In this document: piece after piece, positions 38,401-46,425 of the stretch
Layout of the letters: every line of letters begins with the position of its first letter
Numbering within the stretch: the stretch's first letter is position 1
Origin: Oligosphaera ethanolica
GTDB taxonomy: Bacteria; Verrucomicrobiota; Lentisphaeria; Oligosphaerales; Oligosphaeraceae
Reading direction: 5' to 3'
Assembly (NCBI RefSeq): GCF_030814695.1
Contig: NZ_JAUSVL010000001.1
Span: forward strand, 3,074,227 to 3,138,226
Length of the DNA: 64,000 bases
Notes under the pieces: model-generated
The model's input: the letters and a program-made list of their open reading frames with translations, nothing else
What the model was told of the DNA's origin: nothing
Databases searched by the model: none
Position numbers and translations under genes: made by a program

Positions 38401-39457
38401 CAGCTATACTGTCAGCGAAGGCCAGACCGTGCAATCCCAACAACTCAAGGCCTATGCCGATGACGTGGACTTGCGCAATCCAGAGCCTCACGTGGACGCG
38501 ATCAGCTTCAGCCTTGCGGCTGGTGCCCCGAAATGGGTGAAAATCGACAGCGCGACGGGGCAACTCACTTTCACGCCGGGTTACGACCTGGTGCAACGCG
38601 ATCAAAGCGTGGCCGAACGCACCATTGTGTTTGGCTGTCTGGTCAAGGATAAGGCCGGTGCGAATGCGCGACTGGATATCAGCGTGGTGGTGGAAAATGT
38701 CAATCGCCCGCCGGTGATCAGCAGTTATCCCGCCGTTGTCATTGCCGGCATCGAAGTGCCGCACACGGCTTTTGTGGTAAGTGATCCCGATGTGGAAGAC
38801 ACGCTGGAGTTCTTGGTGCTGGAATTTACTGCTAAGGATGGACAGTGGATGCAGTCTGACACGGGGTGGACCTTTATCGCCCCTGCGGCGGCGGTAAACA
38901 GTGTAATCAGCACGGTTCAGGCCAAAGACGGCGGTGGCATGACGTCCGATATAAAGACCATTTCTGTTTGGCTCCCGACTATGGAGCAGAGTCTTTTGAC
39001 TCTGTGGCCGCGCGACGGCGCTCCAGGCTGCGCCTTGCAGGCAGGCTGGCAGCTTTTGGCCATGCCCTACGCCTTGGACGCGGCTGGCCTGGAGCAGCTC
39101 TTGGGGGCATTGGGCCCTGGCGCCGACATCTGGCGCTGGGACAACAGCAGGGGGCTCTACGCCCTCGCCACGAGCCTACGTGCCGGCGATGGCTTCTGGT
39201 GCTATCTGCCGGCCGTGCCGGGCAATTTGTCGCGGACAGTCAGCGGTCGCCGGGAGTGGGAGCAACGTGAATATATTCACGGCTGGCAGCTTGTCGGCCT
39301 GCGCAGTGACGAGACGTCGTTAGGGCTGTCCGCAGGTAATGCGACGAGCTTTCTCTGGCGATTGACGGCCGAAAAACATGTCGCGCCGTTGCCAACCAAC
39401 GGGCCGTTCGCGCCTGGCCGGGGCTACTGGCTATTCCAAAAAACGGCAACTGACTGA
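35456..39457 (+). CDS. Large secreted beta-propeller / cadherin-like protein
   Basis: An exported protein of about 1333 residues. The signal peptide contains LALAFMIFAAGVSPLPGA. The start is uncertain: CAGGAG lies 2 nt before ATG 35456 and 14 nt before ATG 35468, and a GTG at 35453 is also possible. Residues ~40-420 and ~530-870 each carry repeated PD40/TolB-like blades (PQLSYDGRYVVFCAKATKD, PAISPNGRYIAFVSSATNL, GLTMSADGTRVAFVSDADL). Residues ~880-1140 are cadherin/tandem-95-like (YSDADGDDALPE, TPAENYFGEETFVFRLWDG). The end has WQLL.MP and WQLVGL modules of unknown role. Motif spacing suggests a surface or matrix protein. The MITE-like element lies just upstream and may affect its promoter. 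Confidence 0.75.
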   Translation: MRRAMFYRLTKLALAFMIFAAGVSPLPGAAVYLAGRDGAGAMLANGSGFGQGVYFRPLVFDDSRVAFIAVMQEYASSETLFRGAYSIWPLAASPKASVLFSGRNEFAFGLGREWPLTNWALAADRDGQIFNALRQEQTSDLAGSNYPFLRQLSEDAIAGVELTGIQLSEFSRLCCSANGTRLFVYERGKLAIRSYAVTASSLTAQADLVLPAGAEGLPAYDGRGIATNYNGRTVYFAGTGRGEGIGIFSYDLSNSRLSEVALSVCPAEVDAEVAVSASNGVVAFRSTIASLADVPSAGTGSRVYVASPADGGGYSYQLCSRDLHDANAPQLSYDGRYVVFCAKATKDGVQQVWRFDRETGEQRPVSKFATAWANQDSLVPAISPNGRYIAFVSSATNLGIAGVTQPQVWLADVGPTLTVDNHVQTPSEKVLSLIVDAPSASTKLVMRVAPGTSVPAGTFRDSNGNVISLGTQYSLTSAPLPWSYSATDADVGKTYRMEVQLVDGQYSSEILAFSITVNDSVIDVLSLTGGGAFWPGAADYYGLTMSADGTRVAFVSDADLLAESISAISSRVYLRDVSRAKTYSVSVATGKNSYSACLSGDGRHVFFVTSEGLLYDYQVNAGTREVITEGVDSYAPIAVSYAGDVLLYKKGGGLTLRRGGTETSLPLPAGTVDVINPSLSRDGQTAIFLARTADTQSYSLYAYFGSTPGNSVLLLGGVRYASLSMSGATALVQQDDGQGGVICKRIAVGGADRQDRVLSVVMASSCSPVLSGNGRIAAYVRLGGNGKNQAYSYDFSAQRERVASVMNGVLGNADCDMDVSLVLSTRGDNVVFVSAASNLDVRDTNGGKDLFRAEVPMPTQQAPVLTTLGGQVVPTERTFILPTDEDVPLFLPMVYSDADGDDALPEVLTAPLYGNIEFIGPDAQRAWYAIRYTPAENYFGEETFVFRLWDGADWSESYTVNVTVNSVNDSPYWLADVPAALTSYTVSEGQTVQSQQLKAYADDVDLRNPEPHVDAISFSLAAGAPKWVKIDSATGQLTFTPGYDLVQRDQSVAERTIVFGCLVKDKAGANARLDISVVVENVNRPPVISSYPAVVIAGIEVPHTAFVVSDPDVEDTLEFLVLEFTAKDGQWMQSDTGWTFIAPAAAVNSVISTVQAKDGGGMTSDIKTISVWLPTMEQSLLTLWPRDGAPGCALQAGWQLLAMPYALDAAGLEQLLGALGPGADIWRWDNSRGLYALATSLRAGDGFWCYLPAVPGNLSRTVSGRREWEQREYIHGWQLVGLRSDETSLGLSAGNATSFLWRLTAEKHVAPLPTNGPFAPGRGYWLFQKTATD

Positions 39458-39520
39458 ACGTGGGTTCCCCTGACGGGGTGATGCATGGTGCCGCCCTGGG
39501 AGCGCCGCCGTCCCGGCGGC

Positions 39521-39680
39521 AGTCGATAGCAGTCGATAGCAGTCGATGGCAGTCGATGGCAGTCGATAGCAGTCGATAGCAGTCGATGGCAGTCGATAGC
39601 AGTCGATAGCAGTCGATGGCAGTCGATGGCAGTCGATGGCAGTCGATAGCAGTCGATAGCAGTCGATAGCAGTCGAGGAC
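39521..39680. repeat. Fifteen tandem decamers AGTCGATRGC
   Basis: Fifteen exact 10-bp units occupy 39521-39670, followed by a broken unit. The seventh base is A or G in the order AAGGAAGAAGGGAAA; nothing else varies. The 10-bp spacing equals roughly one helical turn. The open frames across it are translations of the repeat. Confidence 0.95.
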
Positions 39681-39682
39681 AT

Positions 39683-39780
39683 CCTGGGAGCGCCGCCGTC
39701 CCGGCGGCAAGGTCCGCCCTGGGAGCGCCGCCGTCCCGGCGGCAAGGTCCGCCCTGGGAGCGCCGCCGTCCCGGCGGCAA
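39683..39780. repeat. Three tandem 35-bp hairpin units next to the decamer array
   Basis: CCTGGGAGCGCCGCC starts at 39683, 39718 and 39753, each with the hairpin GCCGCCG-TC-CCGGCGGC. A lone copy at ~39494-39520 sits on the other side of the decamer array, so the decamers are bracketed by the same unit. The rest of 39458-40154 holds AT-rich sequence (39860-40140) with the palindrome GAAATATATATTTC near 39890 and no supported gene. Confidence 0.88.
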
Positions 39781-40154
39781 GTGGGAGATGAAAATAACCG
39801 GCAGGGTAGCAACGGGTAGCAATAGGGGACAGATTGCGCTCGGGGGTGACTCAAGTGTGTTTTTATGATTTATTTATATCATAAAAATGAAATATATATT
39901 TCATTTCTGCGTAACCGCGAAGCATCGGCTAGTTATCACGCAGAATTGACCGCACGACGGTTTTTTTATAGTATGATGGTCTTGCTATTGCAGAAAAAAG
40001 TTGTTATCATATCATCAGCCATGACGTTATTGGCACCAATGACATGTGCTTGAAATGTTCCCCGCATTTTTTTTGATAATTTTCGCGCATATCAACAATC
40101 ACAATCCCAGGCCGTCCTGTAAAACGGGTCGCGAAGTGAAAGGAGCAGATGACG

Positions 40155-40838
40155 ATGAGGACGATAGCATTTACCCTGATTGAGTTGCTGGTGGTGATAG
40201 CAATTATCGCGATTTTGGCGGCGATGCTGTTGCCGGCCTTGAGCAAGGCGCGGGAGAAGGCGCGGACGATCTCCTGCACATCGAATATCAAGCAGATGGC
40301 CTTGGCGAGCAACATGTACGCGGACGACAATGTCGATATGTTGCCGACGGCTGCCGTCAATTTGCAATGGTGGCATGACGCATTGATTAGCTACACTGGC
40401 GATGAGAAAGTCTACACTTGCCCTTCCAATGCTAGTGGTAAGATATTGCCGTCATGGAGTGGCATTACCACGACTAGGTCGAATCATTATGGCTGGAATT
40501 ATTACTGCTGGGATTACTCGGGTAGTTATACCACTCGTGGCGGACTGGGATTTGCCCCGGCCAAGAACGATGCTCGTGGCGGTCCGGTGACGCGTGAGGA
40601 GATACCGCATCCGTCGAGCATGATCATGCTGGGTGATGGTCGCGGATCGGCCTCGGGTCTGCAAGGATTGTTCGGTCCCCCCATACAAAGTGCTGTGCCG
40701 TCTATTCATGTTCCTAACCTGCACAACGGCGGTTGCAACGTGGGCCACGTCGATGGCCATGCGGCCTTCTACAAAAAAGAAGTGCTGCAGGCCCGCGGCA
40801 ATATGTGGTGGTGGACCAAGACCGGCAAGAACGACTAA
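40155..40838 (+). CDS. Type II secretion-type pseudopilin with H-X9-DG motif (copy 3)
   Basis: A 227-residue pseudopilin-like protein with leader MRTIA before [17 protein letters not shown], so Ala replaces the usual -1 Gly. It then has [19 protein letters not shown] and [10 protein letters not shown]. The C-terminal [12 protein letters not shown] is a perfect H-X9-DG. AGGAG lies 9 nt before ATG 40155 and only 3 nt before ATG 40149, so the former is preferred. It is similar to copies 1 and 2 in the first 80 residues and diverged afterwards. It stands alone between the decamer region and the 209-bp array. Confidence 0.9.
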   Translation: MRTIAFTLIELLVVIAIIAILAAMLLPALSKAREKARTISCTSNIKQMALASNMYADDNVDMLPTAAVNLQWWHDALISYTGDEKVYTCPSNASGKILPSWSGITTTRSNHYGWNYYCWDYSGSYTTRGGLGFAPAKNDARGGPVTREEIPHPSSMIMLGDGRGSASGLQGLFGPPIQSAVPSIHVPNLHNGGCNVGHVDGHAAFYKKEVLQARGNMWWWTKTGKND

Positions 40839-40900
40839 GGACGTGCCTGGCGCGCGATGGGGAGACGGGGGCGAGTGCGCTGAGCTTGCTTGGCGAGATC

Positions 40901-42301
40901 GGGCGAGACGCCCACTCCACGGCTGGGAGTGCGGGGCGCGCGACGCATTGGGAGACGGGCGCAGGGTGCAACGCGCCAAACTCAGTAGCGCCACGGCATG
41001 CCGTGGCGCTCGACGGTGCGGGCGAGACGCCCGCACCACGGCCGCGATATGTACGCGCTACGGTCGGCGTGGATGACGAGTGCGGTTTAATGAGCCGTCT
41101 TGTCGGAGTGGGCGAGACGCCCACTCCACGGCTGGGAGTGCGGGGCGCGCGACGCATTGGGAGACGGGCGCAGGGTGCAACGCGCCAAACTCAGTAGCGC
41201 CACGGCATGCCGTGGCGCTCGACGGTGCGGGCGAGACGCCCGCACCACGGCCGCGATATGTACGCGCTACGGTCGGCGTGGATGACGAGTGCGGTTTAAT
41301 GAGCCGTCTTGTCGGAGTGGGCGAGACGCCCACTCCACGGCTGGGAGTGCGGGGCGCGCGACGCATTGGGAGACGGGCGCAGGGTGCAACGCGCCAAACT
41401 CAGTAGCGCCACGGCATGCCGTGGCGCTCGACGGTGCGGGCGAGACGCCCGCACCACGGCCGCGATATGTACGCGCTACGGTCGGCGTGGATGACGAGTG
41501 CGGTTTAATGAGCCGTCTTGTCGGAGTGGGCGAGACGCCCACTCCACGGCTGGGAGTGCGGGGCGCGCAACGCATTGGGAGACGGGCGCAGGGTGCAACG
41601 CGCCAAACTCAGTAGCGCCACGGCATGCCGTGGCGCTCGACGGTGCGGGCGAGACGCCCGCACCACGGCCGCGATATGTACGCGCTACGGTCGGCGTGGA
41701 TGACGAGTGCGGTTTAATGAGCCGTCTTGTCGGAGTGGGCGAGACGCCCACTCCACGGCTGGGAGTGCGGGGCGCGCGACGCATTGGGAGACGGGCGCAG
41801 GGTGCAACGCGCCAAACTCAGTAGCGCCACGGCATGCCGTGGCGCTCGACGGTGCGGGCGAGACGCCCGCACCACGGCCGCGATATGTACGCGCTACGGT
41901 CGGCGTGGATGACGAGTGCGGTTTAATGAGCCGTCTTGTCGGAGTGGGCGAGACGCCCACTCCACGGCTGGGAGTGCGGGGCGCGCAACGCATTGGGAGA
42001 CGGGCGCAGGGTGCAACGCGCCAAACTCAGTAGCGCCACGGCATGCCGTGGCGCTCGACGGTGCGGGCGAGACGCCCGCACCACGGCCGCGATATGTACG
42101 CGCTACGGTCGGCGTGGATGACGAGTGCGGTTTAATGAGCCGTCTTGTCGGAGTGGGCGAGACGCCCACTCCACGGCTGGGAGTGCGGGGCGCGCGACGC
42201 ATTGGGAGACGGGCGCAGGGTGCAACGCGCCAAACTCAGTAGCGCCACGGCATGCCGTGGCGCTCGACGGTGCGGGCGAGACGCCCGCACCACGGCCGCG
42301 A
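40901..42301. repeat. 209-bp tandem array, 6.7 copies (family C)
   Basis: Copies start at 40901, 41110, 41319, 41528, 41737, 41946 and 42155 (GGGCGAGACG...), nearly identical after a diverged first edge. Each unit has three strong hairpins: GTGGGCG-AGA-CGCCCAC, a 24-bp perfect palindrome centred on GGCATGCC, and GTGCGGGCG-AGA-CGCCCGCAC. One G/A position in GCGCGCRACG reads G,G,G,A,G,A,G, so the last copies behave as 418-bp dimers. The 102- to 108-residue open frames repeated on both strands are translations of the unit, not genes. Confidence 0.95.
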
Positions 42302-42356
42302 GCTGCTGTGGTCGCCTGCGCACATTAGGGCTTCTCTGCCTGTGTCACTCAGCCGC

Positions 42357-45293
42357 CTATTTGTTTTTGAGCAGGCAGACGTTTTTGATCCAGAAGCTGA
42401 TTTTCATGCCGATGGGGTTGGCGCCGATGCGGAGGACCTTGGTGTCGGCCAGCCTATTGTCCTTGTTGTTGAGTGGGATGCTGCGGTTTTCCCATTGGGT
42501 CAGCGGCGGTGAGTAGGAGAAATTGACGCTTTGGCCGCGTTCGTGGACATCTTCCTGCACCAGCATGACCAGGTTGTGCTTGAAGTCATTTTCGACCTTG
42601 TCTTGGACGGATTTGACATCGAAGCTGAGCATTTCGGCGCCGGCGAAGCTTTCGGCTGGGAGCTTGAGGACGTATTCGGGGTAGAACCAGCGATCGGTTT
42701 CGGGGTTGGTCCATTCGAGATCGAAGCGCAGGGCCTTTTCCTGTTCGTCCCAGGTGACGGAGAAGAGATCGGCGGAGGTATTTTTGCGCCAGTTTTCGGG
42801 CTTGTCGGTTTGCAGGGGGACGGCCACGCTGTTTTCGATGAAGAGCCGGCGCATGACCACGGGGATGTGCAGGCGGCTGGATTTTTTGCCGTTGGCGATG
42901 GCCTGGACGACCATTGGCGCTTCGTAGCCTCGCTCTGGCAGTTCCGGCGTGAAGACCGTTTCAATGGACTGCTTGCCGAAGGCGGGGAGGGCGATGGACG
43001 CCGGCAGGTCGCTTAGGGTGCCGCCGCTGATTTGCAGGGTGGCGGTTTTGGGCTGAGCGTCGAGATTCCAGATTTCCATGGTGAGGCGGCCCTGGAGTTT
43101 GTCGAGGTTGGCGGAGGCTTTCTGGTTGCTGATGTCGAAGTCTTCGTCGTTGAGGGTCGCGCGGATGATGACGGTGAGGTCTTCGTCGGCAGCGGGGGTA
43201 TAGGGGTCGATTTTACCGGCGGGGACCTTTGCTTTGTCGGCAGTGAAGCCGCTGACGCCGGCGAGGTACTGCGGGTAGCGGGTGGCGTTAAGCTGCGCCT
43301 GGCCATTGGCGACGGCCAGGGTGGTGGCGGTGCCGACGGTGTTGGTGATGGTGTACTGGCCATTGGCGAGTGGCAAGGTGAAGTCGTGGGCGTAGAGCTT
43401 GTCGGGGCGGGCGATGGCATTGAACGGCGCGGTATCGAGGTCGGAGATACTCCAGAAGACCAGGGTTTGCTTGCCGTCGGGCTGATTGAAGACGAAGACG
43501 CGGAGGGCGTCGTCTACGCCGAGTTCGCCCTGGAGGGTGGCGAGATTGAGTTGTGCAGTGATGGCGGCCATGGCGGCGTAGCTGGGTTTCACCGAGCCAT
43601 CGCGGCGCATCATACCCCAGTCTTTGACGCCCTTGCGCTCATTGTAGGGCGGGAAGACGAAGTAGTAGTCGCGTGATACGCCTTCCATCATCATGAGAAT
43701 CTGCGATTTGGGGAAGAACTCGGTCATGATCAGCTCCTGGTCGGGGCTGTGGGCCTTCATGCCTTTGCGGGCACCGTCGGCCTCGGAGTGGCCTTCGGAG
43801 TTAGTGCCGTGCTCGGTGAACCAAATGGCGCGCTGTTCCAAGCCCTGTTCGGCGCGGAACTCCCGCAGATCCTGCATGAGTTTGGGGTAGTTGGACAGTG
43901 GATTGTAGGTGTGGTAGTTAATGATATCGCAGAATTTGCCCATGTCGTTGGCGTAAAGATTGTAGTGATAGGCGCCTTTGGATGGCGTACACATGGCGCC
44001 GTGGGCGACGATGCGCTTCGGGTCGGCGGCACGGAAGCCGAGGTATGCGGCCTTCATGGCGGCGGCGTAGTCCCAGGCGGGTTCGGGGGCGAAGCTGATA
44101 TCCTGTTCGTTCCAGAATTCCCAGTTGCCCATGCGGTCGCCGAAGGCCGTGGCGGTGTCTTTGGCGAAAGTGTAGGTGGCCAAAAGATCGCTGGGCAGTT
44201 TCGTGATGGGCTTGGCCCATATTGGCGTGTCGTGGTACATGCCGCTGATGATGATATGGCGTTTTTGCAGGTAGTCGGCGTTGGTCATGTAGTAGGAGTA
44301 GTTGTACTCGCCGGGATTGGGGCTGACTTCCCGCCAGCCCAGCCTTTCGCGGACGTGGTAAATGCCCGCGCGGTAGACCAGCTCGCTGATCAGCAGGTAG
44401 CTGTCGCCGTCATAATAGGGGCAGTCGAAGCTGCCGGGGCGGGCGACCCAGCTCTGTGCGGTGTCGATGGCGAAATAGGCGTCGTGATTGACGACGCGCG
44501 TTGCGGGGTCAATGACCACAGCGAAGGTGAAGGGCGGGAACTGCGTTTCGCCGGGGTGGCTGGTTTCGAGGTGGTAATAGCCGGGCGGCAGGGGCGTCAG
44601 GACCAGCTTGTCGCCGGCGTGTTCAGGCCAGATGCCTTGGCCGAGTTCAGCGCCCAGCCAGTCTTTGAGGACGTAGTGGCATTGGGGCAGATCGACATTC
44701 GCGGAGAAGGTCGGCGCTTCTTTTTCGATGAAGACAGTGCCGGGGGCGTCAGTGGCGATGCGTGGTTTGATTTGGTCCATGCGGGGCGTCCCTTCCAGTG
44801 AGAGATTGCGTATTGAATAGGTCAGGGTGTCTTGTTTGGGATTCATGCCGATGCGGAGGACGCGGATGCCCTCCTTGGGCGTGCCATCGAGGTCGGGGAG
44901 CAGCACGGTGATTTTTTGCCATTCGCCGGGCTCCGGCAGGTTGTAGCCATACCAGCCATTGGCATAGCCGTCAAGCATTACCAGTCTGGAAGCGAACTCT
45001 TGCGGAGCGTCCTGTTGCTCAATCTTGAGTTCGAAACTGATTGCGGTCACGCCATTGAGAGTCTGGCCCTGCTGCAGGGGAAAGCCCGGGTAGGCCCAGC
45101 GGTCGCCGCCGGAGAATTGCACGGCGAAACGCACGGCATCGCCGTCTTGACTGATGCTCATGGACCCCGATGTGTTCTTGCGCCAGTTTGACGCGTCGCC
45201 GAGCTCCGCTGGCGTCGGGAAACGCGGTTGGGCGAAAAGCGGCAGCGACAGACAAAAAGCCAGAAACAGCGCGGAACGACTGAGGGTTGCCAT
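42357..45293 (-). CDS. Secreted clan GH-A glycoside hydrolase with two beta-sandwich modules
   Basis: An exported hydrolase of 978 residues. ATG 45293 is chosen (GGAG 9 nt upstream); an ATG at 45308 lacks a ribosome site. The signal peptide is MATLSRSALFLAFC followed by LSLPLFAQ. The N-terminal ~170 residues are a beta-sandwich (NWRKNTSGSMSIS), and a related module recurs at the C-terminus (NWRKNTSADLFSV), so the protein ends as it begins. A TIM barrel at ~270-590 carries acid/base E396 in EFWNEQD and predicted nucleophile E494 in IWFTEHGTNSEG. This fits GH39/GH5-like enzymes; the exact family cannot be fixed. It opens a long minus-strand glycan-degradation run and lies 236 nt after a pseudopilin gene. 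Confidence 0.85.
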   Translation of the reverse strand: MATLSRSALFLAFCLSLPLFAQPRFPTPAELGDASNWRKNTSGSMSISQDGDAVRFAVQFSGGDRWAYPGFPLQQGQTLNGVTAISFELKIEQQDAPQEFASRLVMLDGYANGWYGYNLPEPGEWQKITVLLPDLDGTPKEGIRVLRIGMNPKQDTLTYSIRNLSLEGTPRMDQIKPRIATDAPGTVFIEKEAPTFSANVDLPQCHYVLKDWLGAELGQGIWPEHAGDKLVLTPLPPGYYHLETSHPGETQFPPFTFAVVIDPATRVVNHDAYFAIDTAQSWVARPGSFDCPYYDGDSYLLISELVYRAGIYHVRERLGWREVSPNPGEYNYSYYMTNADYLQKRHIIISGMYHDTPIWAKPITKLPSDLLATYTFAKDTATAFGDRMGNWEFWNEQDISFAPEPAWDYAAAMKAAYLGFRAADPKRIVAHGAMCTPSKGAYHYNLYANDMGKFCDIINYHTYNPLSNYPKLMQDLREFRAEQGLEQRAIWFTEHGTNSEGHSEADGARKGMKAHSPDQELIMTEFFPKSQILMMMEGVSRDYYFVFPPYNERKGVKDWGMMRRDGSVKPSYAAMAAITAQLNLATLQGELGVDDALRVFVFNQPDGKQTLVFWSISDLDTAPFNAIARPDKLYAHDFTLPLANGQYTITNTVGTATTLAVANGQAQLNATRYPQYLAGVSGFTADKAKVPAGKIDPYTPAADEDLTVIIRATLNDEDFDISNQKASANLDKLQGRLTMEIWNLDAQPKTATLQISGGTLSDLPASIALPAFGKQSIETVFTPELPERGYEAPMVVQAIANGKKSSRLHIPVVMRRLFIENSVAVPLQTDKPENWRKNTSADLFSVTWDEQEKALRFDLEWTNPETDRWFYPEYVLKLPAESFAGAEMLSFDVKSVQDKVENDFKHNLVMLVQEDVHERGQSVNFSYSPPLTQWENRSIPLNNKDNRLADTKVLRIGANPIGMKISFWIKNVCLLKNK

Positions 45294-45529
45294 GAGCGTT
45301 TTCTCCATTTAGGACGATATGGACGGTCTCCGGGTGGACTTGCTTGCTGGTTGTGATGCGGGGCGGCGTTGTGCAGGCGCGCTACACCACGTCAGCAAAC
45401 GCATGGGGCGCGGCATTCCTTGGCCGCGCCGGGGCGTCTGGGCCAGAAAATAATGCAGCCGTCCTTGCCGCCAGTATTGGGCTGGCGGGAGGCCGGCCAG
45501 GATGAATCGCGTTGCGCGCGGCTGTGCGC

Positions 45530-46243
45530 TCAATTCAGGGGGTACATAGGTGTCGCGGTTGAGGTGGGATCGAAGACGCCGTTGTCGGTGACATTTTCCA
45601 TGCTGGTGTAGGCTGGGAGGCGCGCGGCGCGGCCATCCAGGAAGCCGGCGACGATAGACGAACCGCCGTCGTGAGACGGGAAAAACTTGTGGACATTGCC
45701 GACGTATTCCGCGCCCCAGGTCCACAGGTTAGGTTGCGTCCAGTAGGTGCAGGTCGTTTCGGAGAGGATTAGCGTGGTGCTGGGATGAACGGCCTTTTTG
45801 ACGTAGGCGGCGCAGCCGTAGCTGCTGTCGGTCCCGCCTTTTTGGCTTCCGACGAGACCGTAGGCGCCACGGGTGGGTTCGGCTGCGCCTGGACAGCGGA
45901 AAGTGCCGCCGACGCCGTAGGAACTGTTTGCGGGCGGATCGGTCGTGTAATTGAGATCGCGCAGCAGGCGTCCCCAAGACACGTTGTAGCCACCCGAGCC
46001 GGTGAAGGGATTGGGGCCGGCCAGCGGGTATCCGATATACTGCGGTTTTTTGATCAGGCCCTCATAGTCGTCCATGTACATGCGCAGAATGAGGAGGATT
46101 TGCTTCTGATTGCTGACGCAGGATATGGTCCGCGCCTTGTTGCGGGCTTTGGCCAGTGCGGGCAAGAGCATTGCAGCTAAAATGGCGATAATCGCAATGA
46201 CGACCAGCAGTTCGATCAGAGTAAATGAACGACGTGTACGCAT
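45530..46243 (-). CDS. Type II secretion-type pseudopilin (copy 4)
   Basis: A 237-residue pseudopilin-like protein: leader MRTRRS, then [17 protein letters not shown] with Ser at the -1 position, and [21 protein letters not shown]. The C-terminal motif is a variant with two extra residues between His and Asp-Gly ([14 protein letters not shown]). GGAGG lies 8 nt before ATG 46243; the longer frame to 46282 has no ribosome site. It sits between a hydrolase and a polysaccharide lyase on the same strand, and could be exported with them or display them. That link is inference from position only. Confidence 0.9.
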   Translation of the reverse strand: MRTRRSFTLIELLVVIAIIAILAAMLLPALAKARNKARTISCVSNQKQILLILRMYMDDYEGLIKKPQYIGYPLAGPNPFTGSGGYNVSWGRLLRDLNYTTDPPANSSYGVGGTFRCPGAAEPTRGAYGLVGSQKGGTDSSYGCAAYVKKAVHPSTTLILSETTCTYWTQPNLWTWGAEYVGNVHKFFPSHDGGSSIVAGFLDGRAARLPAYTSMENVTDNGVFDPTSTATPMYPLN

Positions 46244-46363
46244 GACAGTTTCCTCCTCAAGGGATGCCTGATACCACATCATTTCAAAATCGAAAAGACA
46301 AACCTATTGTACCCATTTTAGCGAGAAAGTGCAAGGTCCTGGCAGTACGAAAGTTTTGGACCT

Positions 46364-46387
46364 GGTGATTGGTTAGCCATTGATACT
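46364..46387 (+). repeat. Solo copy of the boundary motif
   Basis: GTGATTGGTTAGCCATTGAT matches the island boundary motif (TAATCGGTCAG CCATTGATA) at most positions. It is alone between the pseudopilin and lyase genes, with no hairpin family next to it. Confidence 0.6.
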
Positions 46388-46425
46388 AGCTGCTTCCAGG
46401 AGATGCCTGGGGCTCTTGTGCGTGC

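Noticed and set aside
27973..39457. Complete cellulosome
   Set aside because: Only one clear dockerin-type loop and one possible cohesin are visible, with no enzyme carrying a dockerin in the window.
39521..39680. CRISPR-like array
   Set aside because: The decamers are contiguous with no spacers. The same holds for the 56-, 61-, 117- and 209-bp arrays, and no cas genes are present.
41080..42242. Repeated 102- to 108-residue frames on both strands
   Set aside because: They are translations of the 209-bp repeat unit, with the same composition on both strands and no start signals.
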